This document shows, piece after piece, positions 7,449-15,445 of a stretch of DNA of 31,843 bases. This DNA is from JAAZPG01 sp012797375 (GTDB taxonomy: Bacteria > Acidobacteriota > Aminicenantia > Aminicenantales > UBA4085), in assembly GCA_937868205.1 (NCBI GenBank), contig CALMMC010000098.1, positions 1-31,843 on the forward strand. The letters run 5' to 3'. Below the pieces are notes generated by a model. The model was not told the DNA's origin and made no database searches. It saw nothing but the letters and a program-made list of their open reading frames with translations. The position numbers were made by a program, and so were the translations under genes. The first letter of the stretch is position 1. Each line of letters begins with the position of its first letter.

Positions 7449-7991
7449 CTATAACTTATTCTTTTCCAATTTTTCCCGGAACATCCTGAACTTCTCCCGC
7501 GCGCCTTCCTTTTTCGACCATTTTTCGACAGCCTCCAGGTCGATCGGGTTGCTCCCGGCGACCATCAAGGCTTGCTTCAACGCCTGCAGGTCGTTCCAGA
7601 AATAATATGCCGCCAAGCGGTCGCGGACCGAGTCGGTCGGGATTAGCAGCCTGAGCGCCATTTTCTTTACGGTGATGGTGTTCGTCTCAGAGATCTTGTT
7701 TTCGCCGATCGAAAGGGGTGGATTCAAAATGTCGACGGAATACCGGACCTTGCTGTTGACATAGATCCTTCCTTCGGGCAGGAAGCCGATATCAGCCAAG
7801 GCGGCGTCAATCACGTTCACCGAAGCGCCGGAAACATTGACGAAGTCCAGGTCCGTGGACTTATAACGATTGCGGGTATAGATCGTCACGCAGGCGCCGC
7901 CGGTCAGCACCGCGTCGACTCCACGGCCGCGCAGGTGTTGGCAAATGAACGCCGCCAGTTCCCGGTGGGAAAAACGGGAAAGGTCTCTCAC
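7449..7991 (-). CDS. MNT/AbiEii-type nucleotidyltransferase (putative toxin)
   Basis: 180 residues. The nucleotidyltransferase signature is TGGACVTIYT (Gly-Gly at 31-32) followed by STDLDFV at 45-51, whose two aspartates would bind the metal. A helical tail holds VKKMALRLLIPTDSVRDRLAAYYFW, matching the substrate-domain part of AbiEii-like proteins. Such enzymes transfer nucleotides to RNA or protein and often act as toxins or in phage defence. The gene starts with GTG inside GTGA, overlapping the stop of the winged-helix gene by 4 nt, so the two are translationally coupled. A non-toxin nucleotidyltransferase role cannot be excluded. Confidence 0.78.
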   Translation of the reverse strand: MRDLSRFSHRELAAFICQHLRGRGVDAVLTGGACVTIYTRNRYKSTDLDFVNVSGASVNVIDAALADIGFLPEGRIYVNSKVRYSVDILNPPLSIGENKISETNTITVKKMALRLLIPTDSVRDRLAAYYFWNDLQALKQALMVAGSNPIDLEAVEKWSKKEGAREKFRMFREKLEKNKL

Positions 7992-8317
7992 AGCGGTTTT
8001 CCTGGCAAGCGCGGCCGGCGGCGGCGAATAAAGGATTTGTCCTTCTCGGCATCGGAAAGGAAATCAAAGGCTTTTTGCAGCAATGCCTGCAATTCCTTGC
8101 GGAAGGGATATCGCGGGTCGAGCCCGTACAGACGCACCCTGCCCCGCAATCGGCTGTAGAGAACGCCGGCTTCCTCCAGCTTTTTCAGCTGGTACTGGAC
8201 GGCATTCAGGTTAAAGGAAAAATTGCGCGCGATCTCGTTGGGATAAGAGCCCTCATTGACCAGCAGATAGAGGAGAAGCTTCTCCTTCACGGGCGATTCC
8301 AGCAGCGCTTCCAGCAA
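7988..8317 (-). CDS. winged-helix regulator paired with the nucleotidyltransferase (putative antitoxin)
   Basis: 109 residues. An ArsR-like winged helix fills the first 70 residues: VKEKLLLYLLVNEGSYPNEI, the recognition helix NLNAVQYQLKKLEEAG and the wing LYSRLRGRVRLYGLD. A basic tail (FIRRRRPRLPGKP) may contact DNA or the partner. The start is a TTG at 8317 with no clear ribosome site, so it may be read from a very short leader. The upstream CCAAT/ATTGG half-sites suggest self-repression. This order (DNA-binding gene first, nucleotidyltransferase second, 4-nt overlap) is that of AbiE-like modules, but the regulator is much shorter than classical AbiEi. Confidence 0.78.
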   Translation of the reverse strand: MLEALLESPVKEKLLLYLLVNEGSYPNEIARNFSFNLNAVQYQLKKLEEAGVLYSRLRGRVRLYGLDPRYPFRKELQALLQKAFDFLSDAEKDKSFIRRRRPRLPGKPL

Positions 8318-8326
8318 TTTAGATCA

Positions 8327-8352
8327 CCAATCTAATTGGTTATACAACCAAT
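8327..8352 (-). promoter_or_regulatory. iterated CCAAT/ATTGG operator upstream of the winged-helix gene
   Basis: Three half-sites follow one another: CCAAT (8327-8331), ATTGGTT (8335-8341) and AACCAAT (8346-8352). They form two nested inverted repeats with 3-bp and 4-bp centres, 10 bp or so before the start codon. No other DNA-binding gene is adjacent, so the winged-helix protein is the likely ligand. Confidence 0.65.
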
Positions 8353-8496
8353 ATAGTTTAATGATAAGGCCCCCGTTTCATGAATGTCAAGGAAAAGAAG
8401 CGGACAGTAGAGAGAAGGAGCGGCGCCGCCCCGGCTCCCTGGGGTCGCGCAGGACGGCGAAGTATCGCCGCCAGGGGCGCCGGTCTTTCCCGGGAT

Positions 8497-9429
8497 TCAG
8501 TTGGTTTTCGTCCGAACGGGGACCGGCACGTTGCAGAGCTCGACGCGGCCGGGCTTGAACAGAAACCACGGCTCGTTGCGGCTGCGGCGCGACTCGACCA
8601 GCTTGCGGAAGGTATCGGTGTCGGTGCGCAGGATCTCCAGATTCGTTCGCTCGGCCGGCGGCATGTCGGCCGCGACGCGGAGGGAGCGGAGCGGAATGAA
8701 TTGTTCGGGTTTTTCGATGAAGCCCATCTCCCCAGAGGCGCGCGGCAGCGAGGAGAGAAGCTCCATCCCTAGGACGACGCGGCCGAACAGGGTGCAATTT
8801 CGGTCCAGGTGGCGAGGGGCGTGGCCGATCACAACGTAGTCCTCGGCGCCTCCGCCGCTGTCGGCGGCGTCGCCGCGGCCGGCTCCGACCATGCCGTAGC
8901 AGTGGACGAGCCACAGGCGGCCGCTCTGCGCGTCCCGGGCGGCGGGGAAGCCGTTCACGAATCCGACTTCCGGCGCATAGACGTCCCCGTCGGGAAGCGG
9001 GGCAAAGGAAATCCCGTCGCTCCAGGGGCGGTCGAACTCGGCGGGCAGGGTCGCCCGAGCGCGCAGGATCTTGCGCGCCTTCTCCGGATTATCGGCGTTG
9101 GGGTCGCCCCACTGCACCACGTAGTTGTCCTGGACGCGGACGATCGACAAACCGTCGAAGTACTTTTCCCGGGCCAGGGCTTTGACGTTGGCCGCGTGCT
9201 CCGGGGCGAAGAGCGGGGCCAGCTCGATGACCACCCTTCCGCCGTCCAGCTCGAGATAAAGGGCGTTCTCCGGATCGAGCGGCCGCCAGTCCTCGGCCTT
9301 CGCCGCGGCCAGCACCTCGGCCGTGGTCGGCGCCTTTTGCATCTCCTCCGCCCAAACCGGGGAAGAAGCGGCAAGCAGGCACATCGCTCCGAAACAGAGT
9401 AAAATCCTATTCCCATTGCAAGATTTCAT
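8497..9429 (-). CDS. secreted cyclophilin-type peptidyl-prolyl isomerase
   Basis: About 310 residues. A signal peptide (ILLCFGAMCLLAASS, cut after VWA) is followed by the cyclophilin fold: LYLELDGGRVVIELAPLFAPEHAANVK, then the active region YFDGLSIVRVQDNYVVQWGDP with the usual Phe/Arg pattern (F-D-G-L-x-I-x-R-V). The later core (YVVIGHAPRHLDRNCTLFGR) matches the VFGxV segment of the family. It is larger than a minimal cyclophilin because of insertions at about 120-170 and a C-terminal extension. It probably helps fold periplasmic proteins. The start is the ATG at 9429, 6 nt after AAGGAG; a GTG one codon earlier is too close to it. A TATAAT box is at 9456-9461. Confidence 0.88.
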   Translation of the reverse strand: MKSCNGNRILLCFGAMCLLAASSPVWAEEMQKAPTTAEVLAAAKAEDWRPLDPENALYLELDGGRVVIELAPLFAPEHAANVKALAREKYFDGLSIVRVQDNYVVQWGDPNADNPEKARKILRARATLPAEFDRPWSDGISFAPLPDGDVYAPEVGFVNGFPAARDAQSGRLWLVHCYGMVGAGRGDAADSGGGAEDYVVIGHAPRHLDRNCTLFGRVVLGMELLSSLPRASGEMGFIEKPEQFIPLRSLRVAADMPPAERTNLEILRTDTDTFRKLVESRRSRNEPWFLFKPGRVELCNVPVPVRTKTN

Positions 9430-9455
9430 CACGCGCTCCTTATCATTTTCCTCGT

Positions 9456-9461
9456 ATTATA
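9456..9461 (-). promoter_or_regulatory. -10 box for the cyclophilin gene
   Basis: A perfect TATAAT on the minus strand, 27 bp before the start codon. No matching -35 box is seen at 16-18 bp, so the promoter is only half supported. Confidence 0.45.
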
Positions 9462-9540
9462 CATCGTCCGCGGGTGCGACCGCGGCCTTATTCAACCGTC
9501 AGTCCCGGGGAACGCTTGAACCGGCCGCCTGGATTGCCGC

Positions 9541-9684
9541 GAGGTCGAAGGGGGCCCGACACATGTCCTGACGGTCCCCCTCCATCGGGAACTTGCCCCC
9601 GGAACGGTCCAAGCCATCTACCGTCCAACCGCCCGGCTCGTCCCCGAACAGGATCTTCATCCTCATTTCAATGGAACCGATTGA
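9541..9684 (+). pseudogene. hicA-like toxin relic, 5'-truncated (copy A)
   Basis: The frame reads HVLTVPLHRELAPGTVQAIY and then LVPEQDLHPHF to a TGA at 9682. This is the C-terminal half of a HicA-family mRNA interferase (strand VPLH plus the helix starting APGTVQ). The N-terminal half with the GSH active motif is missing; the sequence left of 9541 does not continue it. No hicB is next to it. Confidence 0.8.
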
Positions 9685-9839
9685 TGGCTCCGGTCTTGAC
9701 GGCCGCGGCCGGCATCTCGAAGTCGCCGGGGGCCGGAGCGTCCGAACGGCGGGGGCCGGGATCACGGCCCCATTCGCGTCCCAGGGATTCCACGGGGGCG
9801 GCCTGGGCGCGGCGGGCGGTTTCCATGAGATTCCGTGGA
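9541..9839 (+). repeat. 299-bp direct repeat, copy A
   Basis: Aligns without gaps to 15302-15600 with nine differences by eye (97% identity). The left boundary is sharp; on the right, similarity drops to roughly 70% after 9839. It contains the 3' part of a hicA-like gene, about 100 bp of unassigned sequence and the start of an IS91 transposase fragment. The 97% identity covers coding and non-coding parts alike, which points to recent duplication or gene conversion rather than selection on the protein. Confidence 0.93.
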
Positions 9840-9955
9840 TAAACGATTTACGATGGGCAGAGCTATCGGCCCGGGTGGCTTTGACGATGCTTATGGTCAA
9901 AGGACTGCCGAGCCCTGGCCGTGGCCGAGCGCCTCCTCTCTTGGCGGCCTTTATA
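9790..9955 (+). pseudogene. IS91 transposase fragment (copy A)
   Basis: The translated stretch GGLGAAGGFHEI...VALTMLMVKGLPSP matches residues about 184-235 of the transposase at 327-1775 (GGLDAAGVFHEI...VLAILVAKGLLSP). The DNA also matches (CTCTCTTGG near 9940). The frame is interrupted afterwards. It is an old piece, more diverged from the intact gene than the two repeats are from each other. The surrounding gene-less region 9430-10129 otherwise holds only the repeat and the promoter at 10011. Confidence 0.82.
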
Positions 9956-10010
9956 AGAATACGGAGTTACGATAAGATTCTGAGACGACGCGGGCCGTCC
10001 TCAATCAGCC

Positions 10011-10039
10011 TTGACAGGCCGCGGGAGTAAAAATATCCT
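10011..10039 (+). promoter_or_regulatory. promoter upstream of the amidohydrolase
   Basis: TTGACA (10011-10016), 17 bp, TATCCT (10034-10039). The -35 is perfect and the -10 moderate. It lies 90 bp before the ATG at 10130. Confidence 0.6.
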
Positions 10040-10129
10040 CAGCCCCGAGGATAAGAAACGAATTCCTATCATGACGGGGCCGGCCAGCGCGGCCGGGAGA
10101 AAGCTGAAATCGCGCGGGAGGAGAAAAAC

Positions 10130-11458
10130 ATGAAGAGAAGAATCTCCGTTTTCGTCGCCGTCTTTCTCATTGTCTTGGGGTTTGTTTACGGGCAGAAAAA
10201 GCCGTACAGCCTCGGACAGCGTCCCGGGCAGAACGTTTCGGACGATCCCCGCCGCATCCCCATGCCCGAACCGGACCTGTCCAAGGCCGCGGTCCAGGTT
10301 CTCCGGGGAGCGACTCTCATTGACGGGACCGGCGCAAATCCGATCAGCAACGCCGTCATCGTCATCCGGGGGAACCGCATCCAGGAGGTCGGCCGACTCG
10401 GACAAGTGACCATCCCGGAGGGAGCGGCCCTCATTCCCGCGGAAGGCAAGTACATCCTGCCGGGAATGATCGACCTCCACACCCACATCACCTACCCGAC
10501 GAATGTGCTAGAGTTTTTCACGGACACAGACATCACGGCGACGCTGAGGGCCGTCGATAAGATCAAGTATTACTCCAATCATGGAATCACCAGCCTGCGG
10601 GACGTCGGTTCCCGCGACGACGTCCCTTTTCGGCTTAAGGAGGCGGTGCGGTCCGGCCTCGTAACCGGGCCGCGGATATTCCCCGCCGGCAAGCTGATCA
10701 CGGGCACGGGGGGACATGGAGCCGAAGGCGGCTACCTGATCGTCAACGGCATCGTCAGGGAAGCCAATGGCGCCGATGATTTCAGAAAGGCGGTTCGAGA
10801 GCAAATCAAGGCCGGCGCGGACTGCATCAAGCTGGCCAGCCACTATACGCTTGAGGAGGCGGCCGCGGCCATCGATGAGGCCCATCAGATGGGCCTTCGG
10901 GTGACCGCGGATTCCCATACCTTCTACATCACCTGGGCGGTCCAGGCCGGCATCGACGGCATCGACCATCCGCTCCCGCGCGACGAGGAGACCATCCGCC
11001 TGATGGCCGAGAAGGGGACCTGCGCGGTTCCGACGATCGTGGCTTACTATCATATTTTTCAGGAACGCGGGGGATACTGGGGCACCCAGTCGAGGCGCTT
11101 TTATTTTGACCATGCGGCAAACATGGAATTGCTGCGTCGCTTGAAAAAAGCGGGGATCAAGACGGGCATCGGCACCGACGTCATCATGGACTATACGACG
11201 CAACTGCCGAAATATTATCTCATGGAGCTGCGTTTCTTTCTGGAGGCCGGTTACACCCCGATGGAGACGATCATCGCGGCCACGCGCACGGGGGCCGAAA
11301 TCCTCGGGATGGCCGACAAGCTTGGGACCATCGAGAAGGGCAAATTGGCGGACCTGATCGTGGTCGAAGAAAATCCGCTCGAAAAAATCGACGCGGTTGT
11401 GCAGCCCTCGCTGGTCATGGTGGACGGCAAAATCGTCAATAAACACGGTGAAGATTAG
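10130..11458 (+). CDS. secreted metal-dependent amidohydrolase
   Basis: 442 residues with a signal peptide (VAVFLIVLGFVYG). It has the amidohydrolase barrel of the imidazolonepropionase/Xaa-Pro dipeptidase (prolidase-like) subgroup. HTH at 117-119 in PGMIDLHTHI binds metal. K234 in DCIKLASH is the bridging, probably carboxylated lysine. H263 (ADSHT) and H280 (GIDHP) bind metal, and D350 (GIGTDV) is the catalytic aspartate. The flanking small beta domain is present (LRGATLIDGTG at the start; GTIEKGKLADLIVVEENPL near the end). All expected residues are present, so it should be active on an amide, peptide or cyclic imide in the periplasm. GGAGG lies 7 nt before the ATG. It shares the repeat-flanked cassette with the Ntn hydrolase and the DUF5916 barrel. 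Confidence 0.9.
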   Translation: MKRRISVFVAVFLIVLGFVYGQKKPYSLGQRPGQNVSDDPRRIPMPEPDLSKAAVQVLRGATLIDGTGANPISNAVIVIRGNRIQEVGRLGQVTIPEGAALIPAEGKYILPGMIDLHTHITYPTNVLEFFTDTDITATLRAVDKIKYYSNHGITSLRDVGSRDDVPFRLKEAVRSGLVTGPRIFPAGKLITGTGGHGAEGGYLIVNGIVREANGADDFRKAVREQIKAGADCIKLASHYTLEEAAAAIDEAHQMGLRVTADSHTFYITWAVQAGIDGIDHPLPRDEETIRLMAEKGTCAVPTIVAYYHIFQERGGYWGTQSRRFYFDHAANMELLRRLKKAGIKTGIGTDVIMDYTTQLPKYYLMELRFFLEAGYTPMETIIAATRTGAEILGMADKLGTIEKGKLADLIVVEENPLEKIDAVVQPSLVMVDGKIVNKHGED

Positions 11459-11504
11459 GGGCGGCATCACCTCTTGTCTGAAGTGCCGGAAACCGCGAGA
11501 ACGA

Positions 11505-11524
11505 CCCTTCCGTCCAAGGAAGGG
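11505..11524 (+). other. intergenic hairpin
   Basis: CCCTTCC (11505-11511) pairs with GGAAGGG (11518-11524) around a 6-nt loop in the 150-bp gap between the amidohydrolase and the amide hydrolase. There is no T run, so it is not a standard terminator; it may be a processing or attenuation site. Confidence 0.4.
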
Positions 11525-11608
11525 CGAACACAAGAGCCCCCGGAGGGGGAAGGAACTTTCCTCCCGCGTTTTTCGTCTACGAGAGAGGGTTTCAAATAAG
11601 GAGTCTGT

Positions 11609-12682
11609 ATGAGAACCAGAGCCCGTTCCCTCATCGTCCTGATACTGGCGACCGCCCTCGCTCCGGCGGCCGCCCGCCCTTGCACGACGTTTTGCCTGAA
11701 GACCAAGGACGGCGGCGTTTTTTACGGCCGGAACTTCGATTTTCCGACGGGCTTCGGGCAGATCCAGGTCAATCCCCGAGGCCTGAAAAAGACGTCCCTG
11801 GCCAATCCCCCGGAGAAGCCGTTGACTTGGGTTTCCAAGTACGGAAGCATTTCCTTCAACCAGAACGGACGGGAGTTTCCCTATGGCGGGATGAACGAGG
11901 CCGGGCTGGTCATCGAGCAGATGTGGAACAACAACGGGACCTACCCCGAGTCGGACAGCCGCTCCGGGCTGGGGGAGCTGCAATGGATCCAGTATCAGCT
12001 GGACATGTCCGCATCAGTCGCGGATGTGCTGGCCAGCGATCGCCTCGTCCGGATATCAAACACATCCCTGGCCCCGCTCCATTTCCTCATCGCCGACGCC
12101 TGGGGCGATGCGGCCACGCTGGAATACGTGGGCGGCAAGACAGTCGTTCACGCCGGGAAGGACCTGCCTTATCCCGTCCTGGCCAACAACAGTTATGACG
12201 TGTCCCTGGACTTCACGTCGCATGGGGAGACCGGGGATCCAAAGGCCTTTGACGATGCCACCCGGGAATCCTCCGGCCGGTTTGCACGGGCCGCGGCGAT
12301 GGTCGAGGCGGACAAGGGCGGAAGCGAAGGAGCGATCGACCGGACCTTCGCGATCCTGGCCGCGGTGACGGGAACGAATACCCAATGGAGCATCGTTTAC
12401 GACCTGGGGAAAAGGACGATCATCTATAAGACCCGCAATAACAAGAACCTCCGCCGGGTGGAGATGGACCGCTTCGACTTTTCCTGTTCGCGGAATTGGC
12501 TCTGCGTCGACATCGAGGACAGTGTCCGGAGCTCGGCCGATTTCAAGCTCTACACCGATGAAGGCAACGCGAAGCTGATCGACAATGTCTGGGAAAGCGT
12601 GGAATTCTTGAAAGGGGTCCCCATGGAGGTCCGAGCGGCGTTCGTCGGGTATCCGGCGACCGTCCGCTGCGCCGAGGACTGA
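11609..12682 (+). CDS. secreted choloylglycine-hydrolase-like Ntn amide hydrolase
   Basis: 357 residues. A signal-like N-terminus (LIVLILATALAPAAARP) ends directly at Cys25 of CTTFCLK, the N-terminal nucleophile of linear amide C-N hydrolases (penicillin V acylase/bile salt hydrolase group). The typical next motif GRNFDF (R41, D44) is present. Further family features are GGMNEAGLVIEQMWNN and, late in the protein, NTQWSIVYDLGKRTIIYKT. It likely cleaves an acyl-amide in the periplasm after removal of the leader exposes Cys25. AAGGAG lies 7 nt before the ATG. The preceding secreted amidohydrolase also cuts C-N bonds, so the two may act on related substrates; this is inference. The substrate (N-acyl amino acid, lactam or bile-type conjugate) is not readable. 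Confidence 0.88.
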   Translation: MRTRARSLIVLILATALAPAAARPCTTFCLKTKDGGVFYGRNFDFPTGFGQIQVNPRGLKKTSLANPPEKPLTWVSKYGSISFNQNGREFPYGGMNEAGLVIEQMWNNNGTYPESDSRSGLGELQWIQYQLDMSASVADVLASDRLVRISNTSLAPLHFLIADAWGDAATLEYVGGKTVVHAGKDLPYPVLANNSYDVSLDFTSHGETGDPKAFDDATRESSGRFARAAAMVEADKGGSEGAIDRTFAILAAVTGTNTQWSIVYDLGKRTIIYKTRNNKNLRRVEMDRFDFSCSRNWLCVDIEDSVRSSADFKLYTDEGNAKLIDNVWESVEFLKGVPMEVRAAFVGYPATVRCAED

Positions 12683-12753
12683 GCCGGCCCTCCGCCCGGC
12701 CTTGAGATCCCTTGATCGGTCTTGAAGGCCCGAATGAGCGCGGCGATATCATA

Positions 12754-12870
12754 TTATTCCATCCGGAGAAAGGCGTTGGCCACGTGCCCCGCTTTGCGCA
12801 GGTCGAGGTTCCGGAGCATATCCTCTAGAGCCCGGATCGACTTGGCTGGACAGTCCGAACCCGCTTGACA
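12754..12870 (-). pseudogene. possible 3' gene relic, minus strand
   Basis: A minus-strand frame ends at a TAA (12754-12756) after a helical, protein-like stretch (SIRALEDMLRNLDLRKAGHV, then ANAFLRME). It has no start codon within reach and lies between two plus-strand genes. It may be the tail of a lost gene. I do not recognise the family, and chance is possible. Confidence 0.3.
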
Positions 12871-12892
12871 ATCCGGAATCGCGGCCTATTAA
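12865..12892 (+). promoter_or_regulatory. promoter upstream of the DUF5916 gene
   Basis: TTGACA (12865-12870), 16 bp, TATTAA (12887-12892), just before the ribosome site AGGAAGGGG and the ATG at 12915. The 5' leader would be about 15 nt. Confidence 0.6.
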
Positions 12893-12914
12893 TATCATTA
12901 AACGAGGAAGGGGA

Positions 12915-15161
12915 ATGCAAAGGCTCTTCGGAGCGCTCCTGGCCTTGGTCTTTGCGTCGCCGGCCCTTCCCGGCCGGCAAAGCCCGGCGCCGGCGGGGAA
13001 TCCGCAGGCGGAAAGCGCCGCGCCGTATGTACTCCCCCGGATCCAGGGCAAGGTGACGCTCGACGGGCTGAGCTCCGAGCCGGCCTGGAAAGGCATCCGG
13101 GCGCTCCCCGTCCTGGTCCACACGCCGAACACGGGGGCGGAGCCCTCCGAGCTCACAGAGATCCTCGTGGCCTATGACGACGATTTTCTCTATGTCGCCG
13201 GGCGGCTTTATGACCGCGAGCCGGAAAAGATCCAGGCGACATCCAAAAAACGCGACGACATGAAGCTCAGCAACGACTGGCTGGGAATCGTCCTGGATAC
13301 GTTCCACGACCGGGAAAACGGCCTCGCCTTTTTCACGACCCCCGCCGGCCTCCGGCTGGACATGACGATCTTCCATGACGCCGACGGGGACTTCCCCGTG
13401 AATCAGAACTGGAACACGTTTTGGGATGTGAAAACCGTCCGCAACCAGGAGGGGTGGTTCGTCGAAATGCGGATCCCGTTATCCAGCCTCCGGTTCCAGG
13501 AAGTCGAAGGGCGGGTCGTCATGGGGCTCACCGCCTGGCGATATATCGCCCGCAAAAACGAAGTGATCACCTTTCCCGCCATCCCGCCGAAATGGGGCTT
13601 CTGGGGAAGCTTTAAACCCTCCCAGACGCGCGAGATCGTCCTTGAAGGAGTGTCCAGCCGCAAGCCCCTTTATGCCGCTCCCTACCTCCTCGGAGGCGCC
13701 GGCCGGACCGAGGCGCTCAACGAGGCGGAAACGGCCTACGTCGGCACGACCAAGCTCGTCCGCGAAGCCGGACTCGACGTCAAGCTTGGGCTGACGAACA
13801 ACCTGACCTTGGATCTCACCGTGAATACGGATTTCGCCCAGGTCGAAGCGGACGACCAGCAGGTGAACCTGACGCGCTTTTCCCTGTTCTTCCCGGAGAA
13901 AAGGCTCTTCTTCCAGGAGAGGGCGAGCGTCTTCGACTTCAATTACGGCGACGAAAGCAGCCTTTTCTACAGCCGGCGCATCGGCCTCCACGAAGGGAAG
14001 CTCGTCCGCATCTACGGGGGGGCCCGCTTGATCGGCCGGATCGGTCCGTGGGACCTCGGCCTTCTCGACATGCAGACCGCCGCCGTCGAGGATCTGCCCT
14101 CGCAAAACTTCGGCGTCCTGCGCGTCCGGCGGCAGGTCTTCAATCCGAATTCCTGGGTGGGGGCGATGGCCACCTGCCGGATCGGCGTGGACGGGACGTT
14201 CAACACGGCTTACGGCTTGGACGGCATCGTCAAGCTCTTCGGCGACGATTACCTGTCGTGGAATTGGGCTCAGACCTTCGCCGCGGGGAAGAGAAACCGC
14301 CTCCTTTCGCTCGACCCGGCCAAGGTCCGGGTCAACTGGCAGCGCCGGACCGTCGAGGGCCTGGCTTATAACCTGGATTTTTCCCGGGCGGGCGCCGGGT
14401 ATGAGCCCGGCCTGGGATTCGAATTCCGGAGCGACTACAGCCGTTTCGGCGACCGTCTCCTCTACGGCTGGCTCCCGGGCGAAAAGTCCTGGCTCCTGCG
14501 TCACAGCGTCTTCCTCGACGGATTCCTCTACCTGCGGAATAAAGACGGGGCCGTCGAGTCCTCCGAGGTCGGGCCGGGATACCAGTTCACCGCAAAATCC
14601 GACTTTTATGTCATGGTCCGGCCGGCCTTCTTCTTCGAGAACGTTTCGGAGGCCTTTTCCCTGTCCGACGAGGCCGAGATCCCGGCCGGCCGATACCGCT
14701 TTTTTACGACGAAGCTGGCCTTCAACACGCCGACCGCGGCGAGCTTTTACTTGGAAGGCTCGCTGGAGGCCGGCTCGTTTTACGACGGGAATCTCGTCTC
14801 GGCGGGAATTTCGCCGCGCTGGGACGTTTCGAGCGGCCTGGAAGTCGGCGGCTTCTACGGATTCAACCGGGCGGCGTTCCCCGAAAGAAACCAGAAGTTC
14901 ATCGCCCATATCGGACGGCTGAGCCTTCTGGTCATGCTGAGCACCCGCTTTTCAGCCGCCGCTTTCATCCAGTACAGCAGCGAAGCCGACACGCTGACGT
15001 CGAACATCCGCATCCGATACAACCCCCGGGAAGGGAACGATTTCTATCTCGTCTATAACGACGGATTAAACACCGACCGCTTGAGGGAAAGGCCGCCGCT
15101 GCCCCGGTCCGTGGGCCGCACCCTTCTCCTGAAATATACCTACACCTTCAACTTCCGGTAG
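12915..15161 (+). CDS. DUF5916 outer-membrane barrel with N-terminal CBM9-like domain
   Basis: 748 residues. A signal peptide (LFGALLALVFASPALPG) precedes a CBM9-like beta-sandwich at about 38-220: ITLDG-type opening KVTLDGLSSEPAWKG, then VAYDDDFLYVAGRLYDREP, DDMKLSNDWLGIVLDTFHDR and GWFVEMRIPLSSLRF. A DUF5916 region follows, with the hallmark TVNTDFAQVEADDQQVNLTR, FFPEKRLFFQE and FYSRRIG. The rest is amphipathic strands ending in Phe-Arg (YTFNFR), as in an outer-membrane barrel. Length and order fit the family. The role is unknown; the sandwich may bind a glycan or other extracellular polymer at the cell surface. It is the last gene of the repeat-flanked cassette, and copy B of the repeat starts 140 bp after it. 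Confidence 0.9.
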   Translation: MQRLFGALLALVFASPALPGRQSPAPAGNPQAESAAPYVLPRIQGKVTLDGLSSEPAWKGIRALPVLVHTPNTGAEPSELTEILVAYDDDFLYVAGRLYDREPEKIQATSKKRDDMKLSNDWLGIVLDTFHDRENGLAFFTTPAGLRLDMTIFHDADGDFPVNQNWNTFWDVKTVRNQEGWFVEMRIPLSSLRFQEVEGRVVMGLTAWRYIARKNEVITFPAIPPKWGFWGSFKPSQTREIVLEGVSSRKPLYAAPYLLGGAGRTEALNEAETAYVGTTKLVREAGLDVKLGLTNNLTLDLTVNTDFAQVEADDQQVNLTRFSLFFPEKRLFFQERASVFDFNYGDESSLFYSRRIGLHEGKLVRIYGGARLIGRIGPWDLGLLDMQTAAVEDLPSQNFGVLRVRRQVFNPNSWVGAMATCRIGVDGTFNTAYGLDGIVKLFGDDYLSWNWAQTFAAGKRNRLLSLDPAKVRVNWQRRTVEGLAYNLDFSRAGAGYEPGLGFEFRSDYSRFGDRLLYGWLPGEKSWLLRHSVFLDGFLYLRNKDGAVESSEVGPGYQFTAKSDFYVMVRPAFFFENVSEAFSLSDEAEIPAGRYRFFTTKLAFNTPTAASFYLEGSLEAGSFYDGNLVSAGISPRWDVSSGLEVGGFYGFNRAAFPERNQKFIAHIGRLSLLVMLSTRFSAAAFIQYSSEADTLTSNIRIRYNPREGNDFYLVYNDGLNTDRLRERPPLPRSVGRTLLLKYTYTFNFR

Positions 15162-15172
15162 GATCGCCGTGA

Positions 15173-15445
15173 CCTACGAAGAAAACCCGTTCGGCGAGGG
15201 CCAGGCTTAGGCGTCTATCGGCCCGGCAGATCCTTCGGATCCTCCGGGAGTTCGGTTTTTCGGCCGTTTCGATCCGGGGCAGCCACGCCAAGTTGAAGCG
15301 CGAGGCCGAAGGGAGCCCGACACATGTCCTGACGGTCCCCCTCCATCGGGAACTTGCCCCCGGAACGGTCCAAGCCATTTACCGTCCAACCGCCCGGTTC
15401 GTCCCCGAACAGGATCTTCATCCTCATTTCTATGGAACCGATTGA
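15173..15445 (+). pseudogene. hicA-like toxin relic, nearly full length but without a start codon (copy B)
   Basis: The frame reads RRLSARQILRILREFGFSAV, then SIRGSHAKLKREAEG, then HVLTVPLHRELAPGTVQAIY, ending at TGA (15443-15445). This is a whole HicA-type double-stranded-RNA-binding fold, including the catalytic His of GSH. HicA binds and cleaves mRNA and is normally held by HicB. Here no ATG, GTG or TTG begins the frame: a TGA at 15170 closes it upstream, and the expected start just before RLRRLS reads GCC-AGG. No hicB gene follows; IS91 debris does. A non-standard start is possible but less likely than decay. Confidence 0.8.

Noticed and set aside
11505..11524. Hairpin after the amidohydrolase as a terminator
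   Set aside because: There is no T run after it, so I list it only as a hairpin.
10508..11983. A 491-codon minus-strand open frame opposite the amidohydrolase and the Ntn hydrolase
   Set aside because: It runs across two real plus-strand genes and their gap and has no domain; long antisense frames are expected at this GC content.
13479..14909. A 476-codon minus-strand open frame opposite the DUF5916 gene
   Set aside because: It is the shadow of a GC-rich gene: the plus-strand frame has signal peptide, known motifs and barrel pattern, while this one has low-complexity Asp/Gly/Arg-rich sequence and no ribosome site.
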